Shown here: one piece after another, positions 33,165 through 44,225 of the stretch | How positions within the stretch are numbered: position 1 is the stretch's first letter | Layout of the letters: each line of letters opens with the position of its first letter | From: Sycon ciliatum | Taxonomy: Eukaryota; Porifera; Calcarea; Leucosolenida; Sycettidae | Length of the DNA: 64,000 bases | Assembly (NCBI RefSeq): GCF_964019385.1 | Contig: NC_088650.1 | Coordinates: 34,214,243 to 34,278,242 of the forward strand | Direction of reading: 5' to 3' | Program-made: the position numbers and the translations under genes | Notes under the pieces: model-generated | Told to the model about the DNA's origin: nothing | Database searches by the model: none | What the model saw: only the letters and a program-made list of their open reading frames with translations

Positions 33165-34137
33165 CCCTTTGTGTACCAGCCCCATCTCGAACCGTACCAT
33201 ATGGTACGGTTCGCTGCACTCCAATCAAGCGCGCCGGTCCCCGCCGCCGTAGCTCCGATCGACCCGCGTTTTTTTTGCGCTGGACAGCTGAGATCCCACT
33301 GAACATTTTGATGTACGACATGGGTAGGTTGCCATTTGAAAGTATGGAGAACGAACGCATTCAAAAGTATGCTTTTTAGCGCAAACAATTGTCGCTGTTT
33401 CGATCGTGTTCTCGCTCAGTTTCTCTGCTTGTAGCGAAGATGTAGCTTGTTCTAGGTCATGTCGACGTCTTCTAGATGTGGTGGACGATTGGAGAGATCG
33501 GCTGTGGCGATATCATCGCGGAATGCAACTCGAAATTGCAAATTTGTATCGCTGATCCCATCGCAGTATTCGCTCTCAAAACAGGAGCGAGAGGGAGGGC
33601 AGCGATGGCCTAAAATCGTCAAGGCAGGCGTAATTCACCAGCCAGCGACTGATTCTTGTCTTCTCTTTCACTTACCTTACGCTGGATGTGAGTAGATGAA
33701 GAAAAATATAGATTTCGAATCTGACACAAGAATTCAAAATTTGCAATTTTGAACCATTTGTTTCACCTCAAATATGTGACAATATGACCATATCCCTGGT
33801 ATGTTGTTGCTCTTCATGCACTGAGCCAATGCTTATGAAGTTGTTTTGTCCCTATGTTCCCAGTACATGAGCACAAACTAATTCTCAGTCTATTTGTTTG
33901 TGATACCCTGGTTGGTCAGAAATATGCACAAGTGGCGCGTATTTTTGGTATTCCACCTATGGCCTTCATATACTACTCCGTGCTGTACCAATATCCATGC
34001 TTACCTGGGTGCAGTGATATATATAGCGTCAGGAAAACACAACTTGCATATACAAAAGTTGTCTAGATTTCATACCATGGTTGCTTCTTTGGCTGCGATC
34101 GCCCCTTACATACATTAGATGGCTGGTACATAAAGGG
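33165..34137. mobile_element. PiggyBac-like TIR element with TTAA duplication
   Basis: The ends ccctttgtgtaccagcc and ggctggtacataaaggg are inverted, with TTAA on both sides (33161-33164 and 34138-34141). The corresponding place in internal region 1 (near 30534) has one TTAA and no insert, a direct empty-site comparison. Short open frames inside, such as 33459-33695 and 33854-34066, match nothing I recognise. A DDE transposase is not evident, so it is non-autonomous or heavily decayed. Confidence 0.9.
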
Positions 34138-34753
34138 TTAACCTGTACCGCCAAGAGTACATAACCCCCCAGAGTGTGCAACACCTGATCCAGCTCTGCA
34201 TAGGGTCTTGGTCGAGCGTAATTGGATCTTCACTGCATCCATGTTTCCCTCGTATGGAAAGAACAGAAGTATTACTAGATACCGATAGGAGATTAAAACT
34301 TGGAGAAGAGATTGAGAAGAAATACTACCAGCAGATCTACGCAGTGGAAATATCAGTAGGGTCAGCACCGAGCATAGATCGTTTTTTTTTATTTTTCATT
34401 TTTTTATTTTTTTATTTCTGATAATTCCTACGACTATTCGATTATTCGTTCACCCCACGAATATTATAAATTATTCGATTATTCGATTATTCGTTTCAAC
34501 ACTAAATTACTAAACATGCACTACAGTTATCACGTTCCTATACTCTAAAGTATTAGTTCAATAATTCTATGATACGCATCACTCAAACTAGTGCTATAGT
34601 GCAAGTATTGCCAAAGGCGGGCAAAACACCCCTTAACAAAACAAATTTGTAATATCAAAAAAGTATTCTTTCTAGACCAAAGAGTGGTATATTTGATAAA
34701 ATTTAATAACGATAGAAATTTAAAGAGTCGGCGTGGAGAAAGTAATTTTATTA

Positions 34754-35066
34754 GTGCAATTAGGAGTATAATCGATGCAGACATGGCCAAACAACAACGA
34801 GTTCATGGAATTTTTAAGGATTTTTATGTTATTCAAAATCGATTTTCGTGTTCCGCTCATCAGTGAATAGTATCGGAACTGATAACTGATTAATTATGCT
34901 GTTATAAAATGTTCTATTGTTGTACACAGTACCCTCAGTTCCGATACTATTCACTGATGAGCGGAACACGAAAATCGATTTTGAATAACATAAAAATCCT
35001 TAAAAATTCCATGAACTCGTTGTTGTTTGGCCATGTCTGCATCGATTATACTCCTAATTGCACTAA
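34754..35066. repeat. Fold-back repeat in internal region 2
   Basis: Arms of about 130 bp: ttagtgcaattaggagtata on the left and tatactcctaattgcactaa on the right, with a spacer of roughly 50 bp. The string aacgatagaaat occurs just before (34707) and just after (35066) and may be a duplicated target. Confidence 0.85.
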
Positions 35067-35422
35067 CGATAGAAATATTATTTATTTATTTTATTTATTT
35101 ATTTATTTATTTCACCGTCCAATGGCAGAAGCCAATGCAAAGGAGGGGGCGTTAGCCAGCCATGGCAAGAGAAGAAGAAAAAATGAAGGAAAGAAGATGA
35201 TAATCGGAAGAAAATAATGCATCAGCAGGGTGAAATGTATCACTATGTTGACCATGGTGGAGAGCGGCGAGATAAGCTAGCAAAAGAGGCGAGCGAGCCT
35301 ACAACGTGGCATGACATTTAACATGGTCTATGAACTGTCTAATATTGGATATTGTCTTCATTTCCATGGGCAGCTTGAGCCAATACGAGTATGCAGAGAA
35401 GATAGGAGATTATCGATACTTC

Positions 35423-35461
35423 TCCAGACGTTTCGTTGTTCTGAACAACATCGTCAGTGGA
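35423..35461 (-). ncRNA. Hammerhead-ribozyme-like motif, copy 2 (candidate)
   Basis: Identical over 39 bases to the motif at 31840-31878, again on the minus strand and again inside the perfect hairpin. Beyond tgatacttctcc the flanks of the two copies diverge, so this point marks an element boundary. The same caution about stems II and III applies. Confidence 0.35.
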
Positions 35462-35987
35462 CGATGTTGTTCAGAACAACGAAACTTTTTTACCAAATTT
35501 TAAATTGTATCAAATATACCACTCTTTGGTGTAGAAAGAATACTTTTTTGATATTACAATGAGAGTGGATAATCAACGGCTTGTCCACAAACTCAAAAAC
35601 AAATTTGGCATGAAAAACTACGAGTTCAAATGAACACTGCGTTCTGACTGGCATGGCTAGCCAGCATAGTTACACTTATACAACATGAATAAAAGAGCAT
35701 GGCTCACCATCGGACCCCTGATATTGACGAAGGACACCTGCGCGCACCCACACTACAAAAATCACAAAATAAAATAAACTGAAAATAAATTTGACGACGA
35801 AGGACGGATGAAAATGAAAGAGAGAAATAATGAAAATAGCTGACTGGGATGAGACGAGGTTGACATAGACGATGATACAAGGTTGACATAGATGAGACGA
35901 GGATTATTGACGACTAGACGAATGGCGGTTGAGGACGACTGGGCATGGGATCTCAGGGTCGTGGGTTGATCAATAGTCGGGCGCCAA

Positions 35988-36325
35988 TGTTGAGTGCGAA
36001 AAGGACGACGGCGTATTCTCCACAGACAACAATGGACAACGGGAACAGGTAGGGTGGGAACGACATTTATTAGGGAGACGAAGGGACACAGACAAAGATG
36101 AATGGAACGACTACATTGTGGAAGAGAGAGACAAGAGAGAGAGAGAGAGAGAGAGAGATCAAGTGTGTACGGCAAGATAAAGGGCTTGGGTAGCTATGGC
36201 AAATATGGGCGCGCAAGTAGCTACCCAGGCCAACAGAACAAAAAGAGACAAAAGGTGAGTATGACATAGTATGGGGTGCATGTAGGCCAGCTTGGAAAAG
36301 GTTGTACGGGAGGAGGTACCTAACA
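35988..36325 (-). repeat. LTR 3 of the tandem array
   Basis: 338 bp. It is longer mainly because of an expanded gagagagaga stretch near 36140. The primer-binding-site-like tggcgcccga lies immediately inside it. Confidence 0.88.
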
Positions 36326-36329
36326 GTAC

Positions 36330-36909
36330 TAACAAGAGTAGATAGACAAGAGTGTGAGAGCACGTGCTGGGCAACAACATTCTACTGTAAAGCCTGGCCA
36401 AGTGCACGAGGCAAAACTTTGGAAAACACTCGCAGCGCGTGCATTGTCGAAAAGAGTACATCAAAAAAATTCCGCCGCAGGCGAACCCATCCCGAAGTTG
36501 CACACTTTTGTTTATTTACTCTTCGTACTAATCATCCTTCTTTTTAAACTCTGAAACTCGAATCGCTAAAATATTTAATCGCGAATTGGTCCAGATTCAG
36601 AAATCCCTAACAACTTTACCCTCTAAAATTAGCTGTTCTACAGTACCCCCTTCCCAATCCATAACGAATATATTTCGTTTCCTGAAAAAAATAAGTATAG
36701 GATATTGACCAAGACTAGGTCTATATATTTCCCATATAGACCGAAGTCGAGGTCAATATCCTATTTATCACGATTCCTTTGCCATAACCCCAAAATTTGA
36801 ACCTTTAGGAGCTATTTTAACCTTTTTAGTATAGCATTTGTACTATAGTGTACATAGGATGTTGCCTATTTTGAGTACAAGACTGTAAGAACAACAGGGT
36901 TCAGCATCT
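36330..36909. other. Unassigned region with a short inverted repeat
   Basis: An inverted repeat at about 36697-36766 pairs ataggatattgacc with ggtcaatatcctat and ctatata with tatatag around a short loop. No gene was recognised. Confidence 0.45.
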
Positions 36910-36982
36910 GCAGCACAGTGGCTGGGTGGTATAAGGGGTTGCTTAAGATTCATACTGTTGTGGGTTCGAATCCTGCTTGTTC
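36910..36982 (+). ncRNA. tRNA-Leu-like sequence (pseudo-tRNA or SINE head)
   Basis: ggctgggtggtataagg, then gcttaagattc, then gtgggttcgaatcctgc resembles the D-arm, a UAA anticodon loop and the T-arm of tRNA-Leu. The last part is a full B-box. The acceptor strands do not pair, so a functional tRNA is unlikely. A tRNA-derived SINE head or pseudogene is the better reading. Confidence 0.4.
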
Positions 36983-37443
36983 TCTTCCTTTGTCTTCTTT
37001 CTTTCAAATTTTCTTTTTGAAAAAGTGGAGAGAAAAAATCTAAGTCCCTCCAAAATCGAAAGATTACAATGCCTATTAAAGTGGTCGATACAAGCGGTCA
37101 ATATAAGCGGTCGATATTACGGCGATATGGGTAATATAGGACCAGTCAAGGATCACGAGAATTAGTGGAGGTCGATATAGAAGAGTGAAAACAAAGGGAT
37201 ATAGACTACAATCAAACCTCTCGATCATTTTATAATATTTTGTTGTAATCCATATCCGAGTGTGATGATGATTTGTGACAAAGTAAGACATTAGTAAACA
37301 TAGTACACGCTTCTGCACAATCCACATTAGTCCAAATGCACACTGGGAAATTTTAGAACCGAACGTTTTCGTTCCTTTCTCTTCATGGGCTCTTTATGCA
37401 GGGAATAAAGCAAAAATAACTAAGACAGCAATTTTATGGGCAA

Positions 37444-37937
37444 TATTGCCCCCGTAGGCGACGTTGGCGACAAGCAACACCTGTCGTATGCAGCTTACTT
37501 TGTATCCACTGCTACACTTTCTGTAGTCTGGGCTTCATGTATGACTAACACTGCTATTGATGTATTGACTTTCAGTCGGCTCCAGTTACAACTGCCGGTA
37601 CACATGATACATGAACTGTCTGACCCCTTTCATGCATTCGTATGCAGCTGTCACCTAACACCACTTTTGTCATCTACTTGTACTAGTATGTATCATTTGC
37701 CGCTACCCTAGGATCGGGATTGTAGTCCGTGATCCGTAGGCGTAGAGGGGGCTTGTTTTCCTTGGTGTGTTAGAGTTTCAGGTTCCTGCTTCGGTGGTGC
37801 AGGTCACTAGTTTTGGTCTTGTTTTAGTTGAGTTAGCTGTTTGGCATGAGAATGAAAGAGTAATAATACAGTCTTCTTCTAGTACAGTAACGACGTTACG
37901 TTTGTGGAATGGTGAATCAAGACGAGAGGTAAAAACA
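37444..37937 (+). repeat. BEL/Pao 5' LTR
   Basis: It begins tattgcccccgtaggcg (the partner has tgttgcc) and ends gagaggtaaaaaca, immediately followed by the primer-binding region. Confidence 0.93.
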
Positions 37938-37968
37938 TTGGTCCTTCGAGAGCCGGATTCGAACCAGC
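37938..37968 (+). promoter_or_regulatory. BEL/Pao primer-binding site region
   Basis: Begins ttggtccttcgagagccgga directly after the LTR. The reverse complement of the stretch includes a perfect B-box-like ggttcgaatcc ending in an ACCA-type 3' end. Complementarity to a tRNA may therefore extend from the acceptor into the T-arm. I cannot name the tRNA with confidence. Confidence 0.6.
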
Positions 37969-37982
37969 CGGACGGAAAGATA

Positions 37983-40103
37983 ATGGACGTCGACAAGCGG
38001 CACAGTGAACAGGTCAGGCGATCTCAACGTGAGACCAAAGGCCGGAAGGTGAAGCCGACTTGTTGCAGCAGGAGCGACAATATCATTAACGTTGTCGCAG
38101 GCAGCGTCGCGGAGGAAGCCGAAAGTATCTCCTCCTCGACACTGAGTCAATTCTCGAGTGTTTCTCGACGCTCTTCGAGCAGTGCTGCTGAAGCCAGGAA
38201 GCGGAAAGCGGAGCTGGTGGCAGCGCAGCGTGTGGCTGCACTTGAAGAGGAGGCGAGAAGCCATAGGCTGGAAAGCGAGAAGAGACTCTCCAATCTCCAG
38301 CTTGCCGCGGACCTGGCGGCGATTCAGGCCGACGAGGAGGTAGACAACGGAGGCACAGCAGCACCCGTGCTCGACTACGGCCACAGCGAGAGGGCAATGG
38401 ACATGCAGGAGTCACACTACTTCGTGAGAGACGGTGAAGAACCAGTATCTGCTCAAGACGCAGAACAGCACCCACAGCACGAGGAGGTCGAAGTGACTCA
38501 AAGTGTCATGCCAGCCCAGGGGTACACGGACAGTGACCCACATGACGCGGCTACTCCAGCAGTAACTCCAGCCACCAGCCTTGTGCAGCCTCTGTGTGCT
38601 GCGGAGATAAGGATCCAGGAGTTGAAGGGGCAGCTGAAGTTATGCCGACAGAACACTGGCTCCATTGAGCGAGCCTATGACGACAAGCTCACTGTGGAGC
38701 TTGAAGAAAAAAGACGACTGAAAGACGAACTCCAGCTACAGCAACAGACGATTGCAACCCTGAAGCAGCGGATCTTCCAGGAAGACGCGAGGCATGCTGA
38801 CCAGGTGCAGGTGATCAAGTCCCTGGAGGGAGATCTTGCCAAGGCCGAAGCAAGCAACGACTGTCTCCAAAGTGACTTGGTAGCCAGAGACCATCGCATC
38901 AGCCAGCTCACCAGCACGTCATGCGACCTGGAGGACCAAGTGCAGAATCTAGAGTATGAGCTGGAGGAGACCAGAGCTCAACTAGCAGTCACGCAGGTGG
39001 ACATGGCACCTTCCAACCGGGAAAGGCGCGAGCTGCAGACCAAAGCGCAAAGTGAGCCACGTGGTGCGGCCGGTGCCGACACCCCCACATGCGATCTACC
39101 TTCATCCAAGAGCACTGGAGCAGGGTGCTGTGACGATGGACCCCCGAAACGACCAGCACGTACTGATGGTCCTGCTAGCCTGCAGACGCAGGCCACATCT
39201 GGTGACAGCATACAGACAGCTGTTGCATCGGCAGTGTCACAGCTGGCCCAGGTATTGTCGGACAAGCTGACGCCACCAAGGGCGACCACTCCAGCCCACC
39301 AGAACACCTCGGACAAGGACCGGCGGAGAATGATGGCTAGACAATCAGCCACAAAAGACCTGCCGGCCTTCAACGGTGATCTGACAGCATGGCCGAGGTT
39401 CAACCGGACGTTTACGGTCTCCACTGCAGAGTGTGGTTTTTCCAACCAGGAGAACATGACCCGTCTGCAGAGAGCCTTGAAGGGAAAGGCTTTGGACAGT
39501 GTGAAGTCAATGCTCGTCATACCAGACAACATTGATCGAGTGATGCACACTCTCCAGATGCGGTTCGGCCAGCCGGACCATGTGGTCCAGTCCATGATTG
39601 CCCAGGTCAAGACCATGCCTAAGTTGCGAGACGACGACTTCGAGCTGCTTATTGACTTGGCGAACTCGGTTAGCAACTTGGTGTCGACCATGGAGCTCCT
39701 CAAGAGCACAGGCCACTTAGCTAACCCACAGCTCCGCGAGGAGATCGTGCAGAAACTACCGAGCAGCTTGACCCGTCAATGGGGAGAGCACGTAGCAGAG
39801 TGCAAAGATCCAGTGACGATGAAAACACTGGCAGAGTGGCTCGCAAAGAGAGCAGATGCGCTCTGTTGTGTTCGGAGGCTCGACACGACGGCAGCAAAGT
39901 GTGTGTCAACAGGCAGCAATATGAAGCCGCCACCGACAGAGCGGCCAGCGGCAGACTGCCTTCGTGGCCAGCGGCAGACTGCCTTCGTGGCCAGCGAGAG
40001 AAAGTGCGACTTCTGCGGACGGGCAGGCCACAAGGTGGCTGAGTGCCGAGAATTCACACGCAAGACGAGCAACGAACGCTGGAGATGGGTCAAGACAGAA
40101 TGA
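37983..40103 (+). pseudogene. BEL/Pao gag
   Basis: I place the start at the first ATG after the primer-binding region (37983). The frame is also open upstream through the LTR, but that part would be untranslated. The protein would be about 706 residues: a Lys/Arg-rich N-terminus, a long charged coiled-coil-like middle (EEEARSHRLESEKRL region and ELEEKRRLKDELQLQ), then the DUF1759-type gag core (LPAFNGDLTAWPRFNRTF). A first zinc knuckle CDFCGRAGHKVAEC follows. A TGA at 40101-40103 stops it just before the second knuckle CFTCLGQGHRTREC, which continues in the same frame. Confidence 0.88.
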
Positions 40104-41230
40104 CGATGCTTCACCTGCCTTGGCCAGGGCCACCGCACTAGAGAGTGCCCTGACAGTACGCCCTGTAAGAAGGATGGCTGTGACCGGCTTCACCATCCGA
40201 TGCTGCACCCACCAAAGAGGAAGGACGATGTCGAACGCACGAATCTAGCTAGCGCCCAGCAGCAAAGCAGAGTCGTCCTGAGGACAGTGCCGGTAGCAAT
40301 CCGCGGACCGAAAGGTGTGGTGAACACGGCAGCACTACTGGATAAAGCATCACCGGTCACCCTGCTGGATTCAGACATCGCAAAGCAGGTGGGCGCAGAA
40401 GGGCCATGTAGGCCATTGACGCTAGCATGGACGAACTATTTGTGCCAGCAAGATCCTGACTCCAGGGAGGTCACGATCACCGTGAGCGGTCAGGACGGAG
40501 ACCTCCTCGTCGGCCCGGCCTGTGCGTGAGCTGCACCTACCAGCCCAGCATGTCGACATCAACCATCAGCGACAGCGTTGGCAACACGTGAGCAGCGCAG
40601 ACATCCCTCTCAGCGCGACAAAGAAGCCGCGCTTGCTTATTGGCCAGGACAACTGCCATGTTATCTTGCCCAGGGAGACGATCGAGGGCCCACCCAACGC
40701 ACCCACACTGAGCCGGTGCAAGCTGGGGTGGTCGATACACGGCCAACTCGGTGGCGCTGATCAGGTCCTGCATGCCCGACTTGACGGCACGGCAGAAGAA
40801 GGCAGCGCCGAGGACACGGATATCGGCCTCCACCAACAGGTGAAGCACTACTTCACCACAGAATCGTTCGGTGTACAAGTCCGCAGCGAGAAAATACGCT
40901 CGTGACAGGAAGCGAAGGCGGAAAGGATCCTGGAATCCACCACGAGACGTATCGGGGAACGATAAGAGACCGGCTTGCTGTGGCGAGACGCTGACGTAAG
41001 CCTACCGGAGAGTAAAACGTCAGCAACGCGCCGCCTCCTGTCCATTGAATGCAAGATGGACAGGAACCCTGCATTCTCTGAAGCGTACTGCGCCAAGATT
41101 GCACAGTATATTGACGATGGATACGCCACCAAGCTCACACCCTCCCAGCTCCAGATGCCTTCTCAGAGAGTGTGGTACGTGCCACATTTTGGAGTGACAA
41201 ACCCCAACAAGCCAGGCAAGCTCCCCCAGT
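40104..41230 (+). pseudogene. BEL/Pao second zinc knuckle, protease and RT start
   Basis: After the TGA the frame reads CFTCLGQGHRTREC and a further CKKDGCDRLHH, then a protease segment ALLDKASPVTLLDSDIA. BEL proteases usually have an acidic or Thr residue and Gly in the D-x-G-S active site, so DKAS looks inactivated. A frameshift near 40520 moves the frame, and TGA at 40903-40905 and TAA at 40963-40965 follow. The region ends with LTPSQLQMPSQRVWYVPHFG, the RT entry segment, and a frameshift near 41222-41232. Confidence 0.85.
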
Positions 41231-44225
41231 ATTTGATGCAGCTGCGCCAAGCCACGGGGTCAGCCTCAACGATGCCCTGCTGTCAGGCCCCGACTATCTC
41301 AACCCTCTCACCAGTGTGCTGTTCAAGTTCGGACAACACCGCGTGGGGTTCGGAGGGGACATCCGACAGATGTTTCACCAAGTGCACATCCGACCTGACG
41401 ATCAGCCTGCACAGCGGTTCCTTTGGCGAGGCAGTGACAGAGACCGTGAACCTGATGTCTACCAGATGAGAGCCATGACATTCGGCGCTGTATGTTCGCC
41501 AGCATCAGCCCAGTATGTAATGCGAAGAAATGCAGACAAATTCCGGCACAGCGCGCCAGATGCAGTTACTGCAATCCATGACAAGCACTACATGGACGAC
41601 TACTTCGACTCGATGCCGACGGCAGAAGAAGCAGCCCAACGGATCAAGGAAGTGAGTCAAATCCAAGAAGCCGGAGGCTTCTCCATCAGAGGCTGGGTCA
41701 GCAACTCACCTGATGCTCTTGCTGCCGTACCCCCAGATATATGCTCACCATCAGTAGTCACTATTAGCGGCGACAACGAGACCGTAGTGGAGAAGACGCT
41801 CGGTCTGAAGTGGTTGCCAGGAGAAGACGCGTTCGGCTTTCGTCTGAGCCGTAGACTGGAGCAAAGCAACACAACAGAAGTGACAAAACGTGAAGTCCTA
41901 CGCAAGCTGATGTCTGTGTTCGACCCCCTTGGTTTCTTCACCTACTACACCACGTCGGCTCGCATTCTGCTACAAGACATTTGGCGCACAGGCGTCGGAT
42001 GGGACGAGCCCCTACCAGGACCTCTCGTCCAAAGATGGACGGACTGGTGGACGGGAGTGCACAACCTCGGAAGCAGGTCAATTCCGCGTTGCTACTGCAC
42101 GGCTATTGCGGACAGAAAGGACCTGGAGCTTCACGTGTTCGGAGACGCCAGTGAGTCGGCATTCGCCGCAGCAGCCTACTTCAGGCTATCGCTACCTGAT
42201 GACAGCACCAGAGTCGCATTCGTGTTTGGCAAGTCCCGAGTTGCACCACTGAAACCCATATCCATACCGCGGCTGGAGCTGCAAGCTGCACTGATGGCCA
42301 GCAGAATGGCCGACACTGTCCGGAAAGAGCATGATCTACCTATCGACTGCATCGTGCTCTGGAGTGACTCTATGACTGCCCTACGATGGATCCGAGCAGA
42401 CGCCCGGCGATTCAAGCCATTCGTAGCACATCGTATCAGAGAGATTGAGGAGCTCACTGATGTATCGCAATGGCGGTGGGTCCCGACACACAGCAACCCA
42501 GCAGATGCAGCAACCAGAGCCCCACCTGAGACATGAGCAGCGCAGCACATCTGGACGCATGGTCCTGAGTTTCTGACCAAGCCAGAGTCTGAGTGGCCAG
42601 TAGAGAATCCTGGGCGAGACACTACCACCAGCGACGACCAAGCCGAGATGAAGGCAGAGTTTACTGCGGTAGTCACCAAAGAAGCGCAGCTAGCCCTGCC
42701 AGATATCAGCCGCTTCTCATCCTGGATTCGGCTGATGAGAACGACAGCATGGATCGTCAGATACGTCAACAACCTGCTTGCGAAAGCGTCAAGCAAGCCC
42801 ACAGTCACTTGCTCTGAGTTGCTGCCATCGGAGTACCAGCAGGCCCAGAAGCTGTGGTGGAAGAAAGCACAGCAAGACAGCTTCCGGGAGGAAATTGGCG
42901 ACCTGCAGAAGCACAGCAATGTGAGCAGCAGCAGCAAACTTTGAGACCTCTCACCTGTGCTAGATAGCGACGGTGTGGTGAGAATGCATGGCTGAATTCG
43001 AAGTGCGCCACCCGGAAGTCCACTGACGCCCGAGCCTGTCATCCTGGACCCGTCGCACCCATTCACACAGATGCTCCTTCAGCAGTACCATGTCTGGCAT
43101 GGACACCATGGTCAGGATAGTGTGGCAAACGACGTCCGCCAGACGTATTGGGTCCTGAAACTACGCACAGCCGTCCGCCGTACCTGGACCGTATGCCAGC
43201 AGTGTAAAAATGAACGCGCGCAGTCAACACCACCTCAGATGGGACAGATTCCCGACGCACGCGTTGCCACGTTCATCCGCCCGTTCACACATTACGGCAT
43301 GGACTATTTCGGGCCACTGACAGTCACTGTTGGACGACGTCACAAGAAGCGGTACGGCGTGATATTCACCTGCCTTACGACCCGAACTGTACACCCGGAG
43401 CTGTCACACGACTTGACAACAGGCTGTACCATCATGGCAATTCGCCGGTTGATCAGTCGCAGAGGGTGCCCTGGAGTTATCTACTCGGACAACGGCACCA
43501 ACCTACGAGGTGCAGCAAGAGAACTCAAGGAATCATTGGACCAGCTGGACCAGACACGCCTCACAGCTGAGCTCACACCGAGAGGAATCAAGTGGGAGTT
43601 CAATCCTCCGGCAGCCCCGCACATGGGGGGAGCGTGGGAGCGACTAGTGAGGTCTGTGAAAACCGCCCTGAGAGCCGTGCTCAAGGAACGTGCTCCGCGT
43701 GAGGATACACTCATCACGCTACTTACAGAGGTTGAGGCGATACTCAACAGCCGGCCGCTCACACATGTGTCCTTTGACCCAACTGACGACAACAGCCTGA
43801 CGCCGAACCACTTCCTCCTAGGGACGCCATCAGCAGCACCAGTGCCCGGAGTATTCAGTGGTGATGACCTACATCTGCGCCGGCAGTGGCGCATCGTGCA
43901 AGTGCTAGCAGACCATTTCTGGCGCCGCTGGATTAAGGAATACTTGCCAACGCTAGCCCGGCGAACCAAATGACACGGAAGAACAGAGAAGAAGGTGGAA
44001 GTAAGGGATGTGGTGGTCATCGCCGACGACAACGCAGTGAGGAACACATGGCCGAAGGGGATAGTGACGGCGACCTATCCCGGCAGAGACGGCCTGGTGC
44101 GGGTAGCAGATGTCAAGACCCAGACTGGTGTGTTCCGCCGGCCGGTAGCCAAGCTCTGCGTGCTAGATGTCTGTTGTGTTAGTGACGGATATATCGTCAC
44201 TGGGGAGAGGATGTTGCCCCCGTAG
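41231..44225 (+). pseudogene. BEL/Pao pol: RT, RNase H, integrase, C-terminal domain
   Basis: A single frame carries RT (VFDAAAPSHGVSLNDALL, FGGDIRQMFHQV, KHYMDDYFDSM), the Peptidase_A17-type connection (LGLKWLPGEDAF) and RNase H (LHVFGDASESAFAAAAY, IVLWSDSMTALRWI). The integrase follows with its zinc module (HVWHGHHGQ ... CQQCKNE) and DDE core (HYGMDYFGP, YSDNGTNLRG, HMGGAWERLVRSVK), then the DUF5641-type tail. TGA stops at 42534, 42942, 42993 and 43971 interrupt it. At 42942 and 42993 the family has conserved Arg, and at 43971 probably Trp. The frame ends 14 bases into the 3' LTR. Confidence 0.92.

Larger units (their letters stand above)
32729..35987 (-). repeat. Internal region 2 of the tandem array
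   Basis: A 3.26-kb non-coding region homologous to region 1 at both ends. It is longer because it holds the 973-bp TTAA-flanked element (33165-34137) and a different central segment with its own fold-back (34754-35066). Confidence 0.8.
29779..36325 (-). mobile_element. Tandem LTR array: LTR-internal-LTR-internal-LTR
   Basis: Three homologous LTRs (29779-30102, 32406-32728, 35988-36325) separate two related internal regions. In minus orientation the middle LTR has a purine tract (gcgcaggggaggtatg) just upstream and a primer-binding-site-like tggcgcccgactattgat just downstream, so it serves both units. GTAC occurs immediately outside both outer LTRs (29775-29778 and 36326-36329), a single 4-bp target duplication for the whole 6.5 kb. 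The internal regions lack gag and pol. The unit is non-autonomous, and its internal DNA is itself built from inverted repeats and inserts. Confidence 0.88.

Noticed and set aside
38675..39709. Minus-strand frames opposite gag of the BEL element
   Set aside because: Shadows of the gag coding strand, without recognisable domains.
40101..43973. TGA codons in the BEL element as evidence for a variant genetic code
   Set aside because: TGA is used as a normal stop elsewhere (for example ends of LINE frames). A TAA and frameshifts are also present, so decay explains it.
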